Made by a program: the position numbers and the translations under genes. Under the pieces are notes generated by a model. It was not told the origin of the DNA. It saw only the letters and a list, made by a program, of their open reading frames with translations, and did not search any database. This document shows positions 1-6,478 of a DNA stretch of 43,058 nucleotides, in pieces (the stretch's first letter is position 1; each line of letters starts with the position of its first letter). The DNA is from an uncultured Bacteroidia bacterium (lineage in GTDB: Bacteria > Bacteroidota > Bacteroidia > Bacteroidales > Prolixibacteraceae). The stretch is taken from positions 1 to 43,058 of the forward strand of contig CAIYPA010000551.1 in the NCBI GenBank assembly GCA_903927965.1, written 5' to 3'.

Positions 1-27
1 AATATTTCAATTTATTTCAATCTATTT

Positions 28-1020
28 CTAACGTTGCAATTCACCATTATCCGGATTGCCAGGTTCATCGAGCAGTTGGATGTATGTCGATGGCCCAAGG
101 TCGGGTTTATCCCACGACGACAACGCCCAAACCACCTTTTTATCGGGCGTTACTTCGAATACCTGGACAGTTCCTGCCCATTCCTCTGTTTTGTTGTTGC
201 CAGCACACCAGTTACAAATGACCGTATTCCCATTGGCGAGGCGGTTGGCAGTCTGATTGTTGAACAATTTGAAAGGGACATCCTTTTGTGTCAGTTCCCA
301 AACTGTTTCGCCTTTCATGTTAACTTCGCGGGTATAGCTCTTCCCATCCCCTGAAATCAGTGTGTTGCCATTGTGCAAACGGATCGCAGCCCAGGCAGAT
401 GGTGCATCAACAGACCAAACCTCTTTGCCGTCCATGTCAAATTCGACCACTTTCTTCTCGGCCATCAGTCCCACCATGATCGTGTGGTTTCTGGTGATCC
501 GAACATGGCGAAACTGACCATGAGTGCTTGTGGCCGTTGTTGGAATGATAATCTCTTTTAACAACTTATTGGTAGATGTGTTGAATATCAATACCTTACC
601 TGGAAAGCCATTCAACACCATCAAAACACTGTCTTTCCCGATAGGTTGGCACGAATGGGTTTCTGTTCCCGTAGGACAGATAAATTGCCAGATGATATTT
701 TTCTCTGGCGTAACAATTCCCGCACCCGACATGCAGGCATAGACGATGTTCCCGTTAGATAACAAAGTAGCATCATCAAACTCCTGAACTCCACCAGTTG
801 CTGTACGTAAAGGAATCGAGTATTGCCATACGACTTTGCCTTTTCGTACAATAAATAACGATTGAGCCTGTGGCTTGCGGGTGTCCCATTCGCCAGCGTA
901 GAGGAAATCATGCTGTTTTAACCCTTTTCCAGGGAATATATAACCTGATTTGTCTGTTTGGGCATTTACAGAGACACAGATTAAAACCAGGCTCAATGCC
1001 AATAAAGATGTAATGTTCAT
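28..1020 (-). CDS. Secreted beta-propeller (PQQ/WD-like) protein
   Basis: 330 aa. Residues 1-20 form a signal peptide ending in VNAQ, so the protein is exported. The mature part is built of repeated units that end in W-containing strands and share the pattern 'L.NGNT.I' (for example HNGNTLISGDG, ANGNTVICNW, SNGNIVYAC), with lines such as 'KKVVEFDMDGKEVW'. This is typical of PQQ-like or arylsulfotransferase-like beta-propellers that bind a ligand or act as scaffolds. No catalytic residues can be assigned. It reads divergently from another beta-propeller gene at 1208, with about 190 bp between the starts, so the two may share a regulatory region. The fold class is fairly secure; the function is unknown. 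Confidence 0.8.
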   Translation of the reverse strand: MNITSLLALSLVLICVSVNAQTDKSGYIFPGKGLKQHDFLYAGEWDTRKPQAQSLFIVRKGKVVWQYSIPLRTATGGVQEFDDATLLSNGNIVYACMSGAGIVTPEKNIIWQFICPTGTETHSCQPIGKDSVLMVLNGFPGKVLIFNTSTNKLLKEIIIPTTATSTHGQFRHVRITRNHTIMVGLMAEKKVVEFDMDGKEVWSVDAPSAWAAIRLHNGNTLISGDGKSYTREVNMKGETVWELTQKDVPFKLFNNQTANRLANGNTVICNWCAGNNKTEEWAGTVQVFEVTPDKKVVWALSSWDKPDLGPSTYIQLLDEPGNPDNGELQR

Positions 1021-1177
1021 TGATACAATGTATTGTAAGATGTTTTGAATTTTGCACAGCTTTCTGTAAAGCAGATCTAAAAATAAGCCTTTTATACTTC
1101 TTTTGTATGTTTAATAAATCTAAATTCATGTCAAATAGTTTTTATTGATTTTGCTGCACAAATTTCAAAGGTCTTAT

Positions 1178-1185
1178 TACTTTTG
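1178..1185 (+). promoter_or_regulatory. Putative Bacteroidetes -7 promoter element
   Basis: TACTTTTG matches the Bacteroidetes -7 consensus TAnnTTTG and lies 22 bp before the ATG at 1208. A TTTG at 1150-1153 could serve as the -33 element, but its 24 bp spacing is longer than the usual 19-21. Confidence 0.4.
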
Positions 1186-1207
1186 TTCAAAATCAATTTG
1201 AATCGTT

Positions 1208-2551
1208 ATGAAGAAATATTTTAAAATCATCCTGATCACTCTTTTTGTTGTATTGATCATCGTGGGATTTATTGGTTATCAGGTATATAAGATAACCATG
1301 GGAAGCGAACCTCTCACCGGAAAACAAGAAAACATCCCGGTACGAATTTCAACACTGCCACCAGTCACAACTGGCAACTCTGATTGGACCCATTGGAGGG
1401 GGAATAATTTTGAAGGGAAAAGTGCAACAAGAGGTATCCTGACAGATTGGTCAAAGGGGTTGAGAAAAGCATGGAATGTCAATTATTTATGCCAGGATAA
1501 GTCAACTGCCTCATGGTCATCACCTGTAATACAGGGAAATCGTTTGATCGTTCCCGGAAGGGATAAAAACAATGATCTGGTGTTTTGCATCAATGCAGAA
1601 AGTGGGGAACTGATATGGTCTGGTTCTTACGAGGCACCTGCAGAAACAAGCCATGGTCCAGGTTCGCGTGCAACACCTTTCATAGATGGGGAGAGGGTTT
1701 ACACATTTGGCCGGAGTGGTGACCTGGTTTGCTGGCAGCTCGAAGATGGGAAGTTGCTTTGGAGAAAAAATGTTATTGATTTTGGCGGTGTCCAACCAAC
1801 CTGGGGATTCTCGACAACTCCGCTCGTGTTAAACAACATGGTCATCATTCAGGGAGGCGGAACTTCATTGGCCATTGCTTTTGACAAATTGACTGGAGAG
1901 CTTCTTGGAAAGTCGATGGCCGGTGATGTTGGGTATGCAGCAGCAATTCCTATTTCGATCGAAGACGAAACTGATGTTTTGATCTACCATGCAAAAGGAC
2001 TTTCGTGCATCAATCCGGGTAATGGAAAAGTGTTATGGACTGTTCCATGGGCCACTGAATATGGCGTAAATGCCACAACGCCCATTATTTCAAACGATAT
2101 TGTATTTCACTCATCGGGTTATAAAATGGGTTGTGAGGCGATTAAGGTGACGAAAAGTGGTTACACGGTCCTTTGGAGAAACAACCTGATGGAGGCCCAA
2201 CATTCGGACCCTGTACTGATCGGTGGTTATATTTATGGTTATTCAGGCGAAAGCAGCCGGAACAATGGGAAGTTCAAATGCATTGAATTGTTGACTGGTA
2301 AAGAGATGTGGAGTACCGATTTGATTGGCCAGGGGACTACTACATGCGTCGATGGACACCTGATCTGCCTGGATATTAAAGGGAACCTGTTTTTAGTCAA
2401 GCCAGATCCAACAGGATTTAAAAAAGTTGGTGAAATTTTGGCAGCGATTCCTGATGTTAAAAATCCAGCCTGGACTGTTCCTGTCGTTGCAAATGGTAAA
2501 TTGTATTTAAGGTATTTGCAGCAGTTAATTTGCTATGACCTTATACAATAG
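1208..2551 (+). CDS. Membrane-anchored PQQ-like beta-propeller protein
   Basis: 447 aa. The N-terminus (MKKYFKIILITLFVVLIIVG) is a single hydrophobic anchor or uncleaved signal. It is followed by 'DWTHWRGNNFEGKS', the usual opening of PQQ_2-type propellers. Repeats carry A/N-x-x-G-x-x-x-W blade motifs such as 'NAESGELIWS', 'LEDGKLLWRK', 'LTGELLGKS' and 'GNGKVLWTV'. The family includes BamB-like scaffolds and quinoprotein-like proteins; no calcium/PQQ active-site signature is evident, so enzymatic activity is not implied. It is transcribed alone on the plus strand and points toward the HipA remnant. Function unknown. Confidence 0.85.
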   Translation: MKKYFKIILITLFVVLIIVGFIGYQVYKITMGSEPLTGKQENIPVRISTLPPVTTGNSDWTHWRGNNFEGKSATRGILTDWSKGLRKAWNVNYLCQDKSTASWSSPVIQGNRLIVPGRDKNNDLVFCINAESGELIWSGSYEAPAETSHGPGSRATPFIDGERVYTFGRSGDLVCWQLEDGKLLWRKNVIDFGGVQPTWGFSTTPLVLNNMVIIQGGGTSLAIAFDKLTGELLGKSMAGDVGYAAAIPISIEDETDVLIYHAKGLSCINPGNGKVLWTVPWATEYGVNATTPIISNDIVFHSSGYKMGCEAIKVTKSGYTVLWRNNLMEAQHSDPVLIGGYIYGYSGESSRNNGKFKCIELLTGKEMWSTDLIGQGTTTCVDGHLICLDIKGNLFLVKPDPTGFKKVGEILAAIPDVKNPAWTVPVVANGKLYLRYLQQLICYDLIQ

Positions 2552-2581
2552 CTGATTAGCATTAAAGACTTTGTAAGCTAA

Positions 2582-2786
2582 TTAGTCAATTCTAAATTTA
2601 TGAAATTTTTCTTTGAGAATGTCATAAATTTCCTTTGATCTTGTTTTGTTAAGGCCAATGCCATCTGCAACATTTTGTATACCAGAGCGTTTAGGATTCC
2701 CCTGACCTGCAATGGTGGTTATGTGTATCCATTGAAGCCGTTAGAGGGAAGAAGGTAATCGGTATTTAAAAGTGTTGATTAGACAT
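2582..2786 (-). pseudogene. Deleted HipA-type toxin remnant
   Basis: An ATG at 2786 overlaps the stop of the upstream antitoxin-like gene (ATGTCTAA), the arrangement expected for a coupled toxin gene, but the reading frame stops after six codons (MSNQHF). A second open segment, 2582-2740, follows and encodes RLQWIHITTIAGQGNP, then a short helix-rich tail with GLNKTRSKEI and a stop. That tail resembles the C-terminal helical end of HipA-family kinases (TLxGxGxP, then L/AxxxGI). About 400 residues of a normal HipA, including the kinase core, are missing. The overlap and deletion are read directly; the HipA identity is an inference from position and weak similarity. Confidence 0.45.
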
Positions 2787-3111
2787 TTTTCCTCCCTCTC
2801 TTTCTTGCTTTTAACTTATCCTTAATCAGCAATTCGTCAATGCTTTTGTACTTCTGCCTTCTAAAAAGCAAACCGAATTCTTCTGTTGCATCCAAAGCTA
2901 ATGCCAGCATAACCAGGTTCTTCAATGAGATCTCGGAGGTACTTTCGAATCTTTTGAGACTGCCTAGACTAACGCCTGATTTTACGGCCAATGCACTTTG
3001 GCCTAGGTTAAGTTCCAACCTGTTTCTTCTTGCCCTTTCAGCTATATTCTTAAGGATCAAGCCCGGATTGAAATCATCAAGAATAAATTCATTATTAGGT
3101 AATTTTTGCAT
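2779..3111 (-). CDS. XRE-family HTH regulator (HipB-like antitoxin)
   Basis: 110 aa from ATG 3111; a longer frame would need TTG at 3117. Residues ~20-75 form an XRE/Cro helix-turn-helix: 'LILKNIAERARRNRLELNLGQSALA', then 'GVSLGSLKRFESTSEISLKNL', then a leucine-rich segment. The tail is very basic (KDKLKARKRGRKNV). This layout matches Bacteroidetes antitoxins paired with HipA. The start lies 17 bp inside the end of the upstream nitroreductase-like gene, so the two may be translationally coupled. The partner toxin downstream is deleted, which makes this a solitary DNA-binding protein that may still repress its own operator. HTH class is secure; the antitoxin role is inferred. Confidence 0.75.
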   Translation of the reverse strand: MQKLPNNEFILDDFNPGLILKNIAERARRNRLELNLGQSALAVKSGVSLGSLKRFESTSEISLKNLVMLALALDATEEFGLLFRRQKYKSIDELLIKDKLKARKRGRKNV

Positions 3112-3727
3112 ACCCAACCGGATGGTTAAGCATCGGATATTGGGAATCTGATAATTTCAGTATTGCCTTTATTTTTACTACATCCATACTGACACGTGGG
3201 CGGGTTTTTAATCCGGTTCCCGCACAGAAAAGAGCGATATTTTGGGAAACGATTCCAATGTCGAGGGCAGCCCAGTTCAGCTTTGATGCCACTTCCCCCG
3301 ATTTAAACCTGGAAATGTCAGAAACCAAAACGATCACAACCGGAGCGGTTGTTATTCCAGATGCTTCACGGAAATCTCCTTTCGTTACAGGGGTAAGTCT
3401 TTGCATTTTAGCATCATATAAATATGAACCTTCTTCCATTACAACATAGACATCCACATCCTGTGCGTTGAGGGCTGAGGCAGCGGTACGTTTGCCTTCA
3501 TCAGATCGGTTTATTCCATTTGCAGCCCATAAAAGATCGGATAAATCCTGGAGGTTCAGTTTCTTATCGGACCATTCCTTTACGGAAGCCCTCAAGGATA
3601 AGGCCTCCATTACTGGTAATCCACGTTTAGTATTGGGATTGTTTAACTTGATTGGGGATAATTCCTGCGCCAATATTTGGCTTAATAAACAACAAATCAA
3701 TACAATACAAAATAATAGTTTTTTCAT
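3095..3727 (-). CDS. Exported SagB/ThcOx-type nitroreductase-like protein
   Basis: 210 aa from ATG 3727, chosen over an upstream extension because it places a clean signal peptide (MKKLLFCIVLICCLLSQILAQ) at the N-terminus. The mature part has the nitroreductase-superfamily opening 'LSLRASVKEWSDKKLNLQDL' and 'LLWAANGINR', then 'RTAASALNAQDVDVYVV', and ends in 'LNHPVGYAKIT', as in SagB/ThcOx-type FMN oxidoreductases. The expected role is FMN-dependent oxidation or reduction outside the cytoplasm; the substrate is unknown. Length agrees with complete members. Its last 17 bp overlap the XRE gene. Family call is good; flavin binding is presumed, not shown. Confidence 0.8.
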   Translation of the reverse strand: MKKLLFCIVLICCLLSQILAQELSPIKLNNPNTKRGLPVMEALSLRASVKEWSDKKLNLQDLSDLLWAANGINRSDEGKRTAASALNAQDVDVYVVMEEGSYLYDAKMQRLTPVTKGDFREASGITTAPVVIVLVSDISRFKSGEVASKLNWAALDIGIVSQNIALFCAGTGLKTRPRVSMDVVKIKAILKLSDSQYPMLNHPVGYAKIT

Positions 3728-3763
3728 CACTAAATAATCTGCTTTTCCGAAAATCCGTCTTTT

Positions 3764-3857
3764 ACCACCAAGACACAAAAACACAAAGGCTTCACTAAGG
3801 CTTTAGTACTGATATTTAAATCTTTGTGAAAACTTAGTGTCTTAGAGCCTTAGTGGC
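3764..3857. repeat. Intergenic imperfect inverted repeat (MITE/REP-like)
   Basis: The left arm (ACCACCAAGACACAAAAACACAAAG, 3764 on) and the right arm (CTTTGTG...TTAGTGTCTTAG...CCTTAGTGG, ending ~3856) are imperfect reverse complements around an AT-rich centre. Elements of this look (CTTTGTG / CTTAGTGTCTTAGTGG) recur between genes in many Bacteroidota genomes. It carries no ORF and could form a long hairpin in transcripts of either strand. Confidence 0.6.
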
Positions 3858-3930
3858 ATTTTTTGTTTTATCTTTTCGGCGGGTACTCATAAATCGATTA
3901 TAGACGTAATAATTATCTTTGATGATTCAA

Positions 3931-4467
3931 TTATTTCTTGTCATAGACCAAAGTCCTGCTCATCTCTCCATTTGGAGTGGTATTGGTGGCTTCAATTTTC
4001 AAAGTTTTATCTCCTTCCAACTTCCAAATTTCGGTCGATTTCATCTCCATCGACTCCCCATTCATGTTAAATACTGTGGTAGAGGCAATTGTAAGTGATT
4101 TTTTGTCGGCAGCCCAGGTTATGGTCGATTTCATCTTCATGTTCATGAATCCAGAATTTTCACATTCTTTCCCATCGAGTGTGTATTTGCCGCTCATTTT
4201 AATTTCATTGCCATCGCGACCTGTCATCGTCCTCTCGGTGGAAAGGTTATTTCCATCCTGGGTTACTACAAGGGTAATCGGAGCCATGCGCATCGGGCCG
4301 TCTCCCAGTTTGCTCTTGCCTTCGTTAAATGCCCAGTTGCCCGAAAAATTTACAGGGCTTTGAGCTGAGGCCCCTGCACAGAAAAATAGTGTGATTGCAA
4401 TCACCATCAGTACTTTAAGGCTTTCAATCCTGTTTTGAATTTCATTGTGTGAATTTCTCATAATCAT
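3931..4467 (-). CDS. Secreted hypothetical protein, lipocalin-like beta-rich
   Basis: 178 aa. An internal hydrophobic stretch 'LMVIAITLFFCAGASAQ' acts as signal peptide after an unusually long polar n-region; in-frame ATGs exist at 4467 and 4461. The mature part begins 'VNFSGNWAFNEGKSKLGDG' and has alternating strands with 'LVVTQDGNNLS', 'DGNEIKMSGKYTLDGKE' and 'WKLEGDKTLKIEA'. That pattern is typical of small secreted beta-barrel or lipocalin-like proteins common in Bacteroidota. No active-site motif is seen. It stands alone between a repeat element and the haem-binding genes. Function unknown. Confidence 0.7.
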   Translation of the reverse strand: MIMRNSHNEIQNRIESLKVLMVIAITLFFCAGASAQSPVNFSGNWAFNEGKSKLGDGPMRMAPITLVVTQDGNNLSTERTMTGRDGNEIKMSGKYTLDGKECENSGFMNMKMKSTITWAADKKSLTIASTTVFNMNGESMEMKSTEIWKLEGDKTLKIEATNTTPNGEMSRTLVYDKK

Positions 4468-4504
4468 GTGTTTTTAAGATTTAATTGAATGATGAACATT
4501 AGTT

Positions 4505-4512
4505 CAAAAGTA
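4505..4512 (-). promoter_or_regulatory. Putative -7 promoter element for the secreted protein
   Basis: Read on the minus strand this is TACTTTTG, a match to TAnnTTTG, 38 bp upstream of the ATG at 4467. No good -33 TTTG is seen at the usual distance, so support is partial. Confidence 0.35.
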
Positions 4513-4668
4513 TCATAAAAACGATAGTAAAGAAAATAATTATGGATAGAATGAGGATTTCTATCACAGGAATTCCGTTGACAGTGGGAGATATAGGTAA
4601 TGTCTAAAAATTTAAAACCGGAAATTTATAGTAAAGTCAGTTATGATTAAAGATTAAAGGGGCCAGGT

Positions 4669-5133
4669 CTATTGTCCCATTATTTTTTTGGTTTCCTGAT
4701 CGACCCAGGATGCGATCACCATTTTTTTCGCTTCGTCCAATCTTGTACCCGGATGGATCAGGCAGTATATTTTCATGGGCATATCGCCTTTGTTAACCTG
4801 TTCCTTAATATCGGCTAATTTCCGGACCAGTTTTCGTTTGGAATAGCTATCCCATTCCGAAAAATTCAGTGCCTCCCGTCCCTTTTTAACGTCTTTGGCG
4901 ATTTGCCACGATACCGGGGCAACATATGAATACCATCGATAGTTGGTTTGGTTTGAATGGCAATCGTAACAGGAAGTTTTTAAAATTGCCATCACCTCGT
5001 CGTTTGCATTTTGGACCTGTGATTTGTCCTGCAACTGAGCAGGTGTATTTTGAGGTAGTTCTGACGGGACAAATTGAAGTACAATCAGTACTATTGTGAT
5101 GATAACCAAAGAGATATATGCTATTTTTTTCAT
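4669..5133 (-). CDS. Membrane-anchored haem-binding (CxxCH) protein
   Basis: 154 aa. Residues 5-22 are a hydrophobic anchor (IAYISLVIITIVLIVLQF) that places the protein in the periplasm or on the membrane. A single c-type haem motif, CYDCH (C55/C58/H59), is followed by 'SNQTNYRWYSYVAPVSWQIA' and 'EALNFSEWDSYSKRK', the signature of the Haem_bd domain family. 'KGDMPM' near residue 117 offers candidate distal methionine ligands. Such proteins are thought to transfer electrons or sense redox state, often next to other mono-haem proteins, and a second one lies 160 bp upstream on the same strand. Family call is strong; partner unknown. Confidence 0.85.
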   Translation of the reverse strand: MKKIAYISLVIITIVLIVLQFVPSELPQNTPAQLQDKSQVQNANDEVMAILKTSCYDCHSNQTNYRWYSYVAPVSWQIAKDVKKGREALNFSEWDSYSKRKLVRKLADIKEQVNKGDMPMKIYCLIHPGTRLDEAKKMVIASWVDQETKKIMGQ

Positions 5134-5170
5134 TGTTTAATTTGGGCTCGTTGGTGGAAAATGATTTGAA

Positions 5171-5248
5171 TGGTCTGCGAAAATCTGCGCTTTCTGAGGG
5201 AGTTAATTGGAAAATTTCCCGCAGAAAACGAAGATCAACGCAGATTAA
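5171..5248. repeat. Imperfect inverted repeat of CTGCG/ATCTGCG type
   Basis: TCTGCGAAAATCTGCGCTTTCTG (from ~5177) is an imperfect reverse complement of the segment ending ~5246 (CAGAAAACGAAGATCAACGCAGA). The arms differ at only a few positions around a 20 bp centre. The sequence resembles dispersed 'CTGCG...ATCTGCG' repeats found between genes in many Bacteroidota. It has no coding content and lies between the two haem-protein genes. Confidence 0.55.
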
Positions 5249-5253
5249 GTATT

Positions 5254-5281
5254 CTCCAAATTCGTAACAAAGAATTTGGAG
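5254..5281 (-). terminator. Hairpin after the 133-aa cytochrome gene
   Basis: CTCCAAATTC and GAATTTGGAG form a perfect 10 bp stem with an 8-base loop, starting 13 bp past the stop at 5294 on the minus strand. There is no clear U-tract, so this is a hairpin terminator or an RNA 3'-end stabiliser. Confidence 0.5.
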
Positions 5282-5293
5282 CCAAATAAAACT

Positions 5294-5695
5294 CTATTTC
5301 ATCAGATCAGTTGCTGTAGTTTCAGCCCAATCTTTGAGAATTTTTGAATCAGCTGCTGAAATTTTCGCATCCGGATTTCTCTCGATCATTCTTTGTGGTG
5401 GCATCTCGCCCTTATCCAATACTTCTACCACCTTATCGAGCTTCGACACCATCGGTGCTTTCTCCAGGCCGGTTAATGTTGTCCAGTTCAGGGCTTCTTT
5501 TGCCTTGTCGGATCTCCCTTCTGGGCTATGGCAACCAAAACATTTGGCGTCGATTACCTTTTTTACGGCTTCCGGATATTCAACCTTGCCCGCGGATTTT
5601 AAAACCTGCCCATCGCGTTTTGTCAACGCATTGACCTGCAATGAAACTGCTGCAATGGCTACAATTACAATGACCAGAATTGTTCCTTTTTTCAT
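5294..5695 (-). CDS. Periplasmic mono-haem cytochrome c-like protein
   Basis: 133 aa with a signal peptide or anchor at residues 1-23 (MKKGTILVIVIVAIAAVSLQ, then VNA). It contains one CFGCH haem attachment site (C52/C55/H56), then 'EALNWTTLTGLEKAPMVSKL' and 'VLDKGEMPPQRM', where M98 is a plausible distal ligand. The pattern matches the Haem_bd/cytochrome P460-associated family rather than a classical class I cytochrome c. It is collinear with the second haem protein at 4669 and separated from it by a repeat, so the two may work as an electron-transfer pair. The redox partner is not in this window. Confidence 0.85.
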   Translation of the reverse strand: MKKGTILVIVIVAIAAVSLQVNALTKRDGQVLKSAGKVEYPEAVKKVIDAKCFGCHSPEGRSDKAKEALNWTTLTGLEKAPMVSKLDKVVEVLDKGEMPPQRMIERNPDAKISAADSKILKDWAETTATDLMK

Positions 5696-5794
5696 GTTTT
5701 TACTTTTAATTGACTTGTAATTAATTCAAATAACGCTTACTGTTCTCATTCATTATTTCTAAACAAAATATTGATGGTATGGTTCAATTTTTAT

Positions 5795-6015
5795 GGAACA
5801 ATTTACTCTGGCCACTTCGATACAATAATTGTGAACCGCGATTATATTTTGAATTAAAAATGATCCAAATTGCAGGGATTATCCTGACGCCGATAAAAGA
5901 GAAAGGTTATGGTGTAACCAACGTCCATGGTGGCAAACCCATTGGGTTAATCGGCATTAACTTTTCGAGTGAAGAAAGGAATATTGTGGAGCGGTTGGAG
6001 GGGCGATGGTTTTAA
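5795..6015 (+). pseudogene. C-terminal remnant of a DUF1703 ATPase/nuclease gene
   Basis: From 5795 the frame reads G..YSGHFDTIIVNRDYI, then loses one base near 5845 and continues FELKM...IKEKGYG...GGKPIGLIGINFSSEERNIVERLE to a stop at 6015. This aligns along its length with the last ~75 residues of the gene at 34875-36437 (GRIDTVIVNRDHIYIFEFKM, IKEKGYA, GKPITLIGINFSKKKRNIVEWLE), including the D...E-x-K nuclease residues. The AAA-ATPase part and most of the gene are gone. It is a decayed paralogue, not an active gene. No promoter is evident. Confidence 0.8.
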
Positions 6016-6076
6016 ATTCCAAAGTATTTGGCATATGAATTTAACCTAAATTTATAAGTGTATAAATCTAAACACA

Positions 6077-6111
6077 TAGGAACATAGGTTTAAATATTAG
6101 GAACATAGGTT
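6077..6111. repeat. Tandem 14-mer direct repeat
   Basis: TAGGAACATAGGTT occurs perfectly at 6077-6090 and 6098-6111, a 21 bp period. The preceding ACACATAGGAACATAGG resembles a dispersed intergenic motif seen in Bacteroidota. It lies in an otherwise gene-free stretch (6016-6193) with no other feature that I can see. Confidence 0.6.
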
Positions 6112-6193
6112 AGCCTCAAAGAAATTCTGATGTTGACAATAATGGGCAATCATTTAGATTTTCATTAGCATTCTATCGTTTAAATAATATCAT

Positions 6194-6409
6194 TTAGGTA
6201 ACCTTCCCAGACAATTTTGTAGAAGGATGAGAGGTCTCGAAAGCCAGGAATCGAAAAATTGACACGGTTCCCCATAGTAAAACCGCCCCTGAATAGGAGT
6301 TTCCATCAACAGATTTGCCGATAAACGGATTGACAAATGAAGTAAGAACTTGTACAATTGCTGAAAAAGCAAAAGATATCCCCCAAATTACGAAAACTAA
6401 ATATTTCAT
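6194..6409 (-). CDS. Possible small two-TM membrane protein
   Basis: 71 aa from ATG 6409. It has a hydrophobic N-terminal segment (YLVFVIWGISFAFSAIVQVL) and a second apolar stretch (YSGAVLLWGTVSIFRFLAF) separated by a short polar turn. It lies 69 bp downstream of the large secreted protein gene on the same strand, so it could be the last cistron of PUL 1. I recognise no family, and a chance ORF cannot be excluded. Confidence 0.35.
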   Translation of the reverse strand: MKYLVFVIWGISFAFSAIVQVLTSFVNPFIGKSVDGNSYSGAVLLWGTVSIFRFLAFETSHPSTKLSGKVT

Positions 6410-6478
6410 TTACAATCCAATACAAAATTTCCCCCAAAATCACTTGTTCAGAAAATTTCTATTTCATTATCTTTTTTT

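Noticed and set aside
2840-3151. 103-aa plus-strand frame
   Set aside because: Antisense shadow of the XRE and nitroreductase-like genes; no family motif or start signal.
6077-6111. CRISPR-like repeat
   Set aside because: Only two copies with a 7 bp spacer; no array or cas gene.
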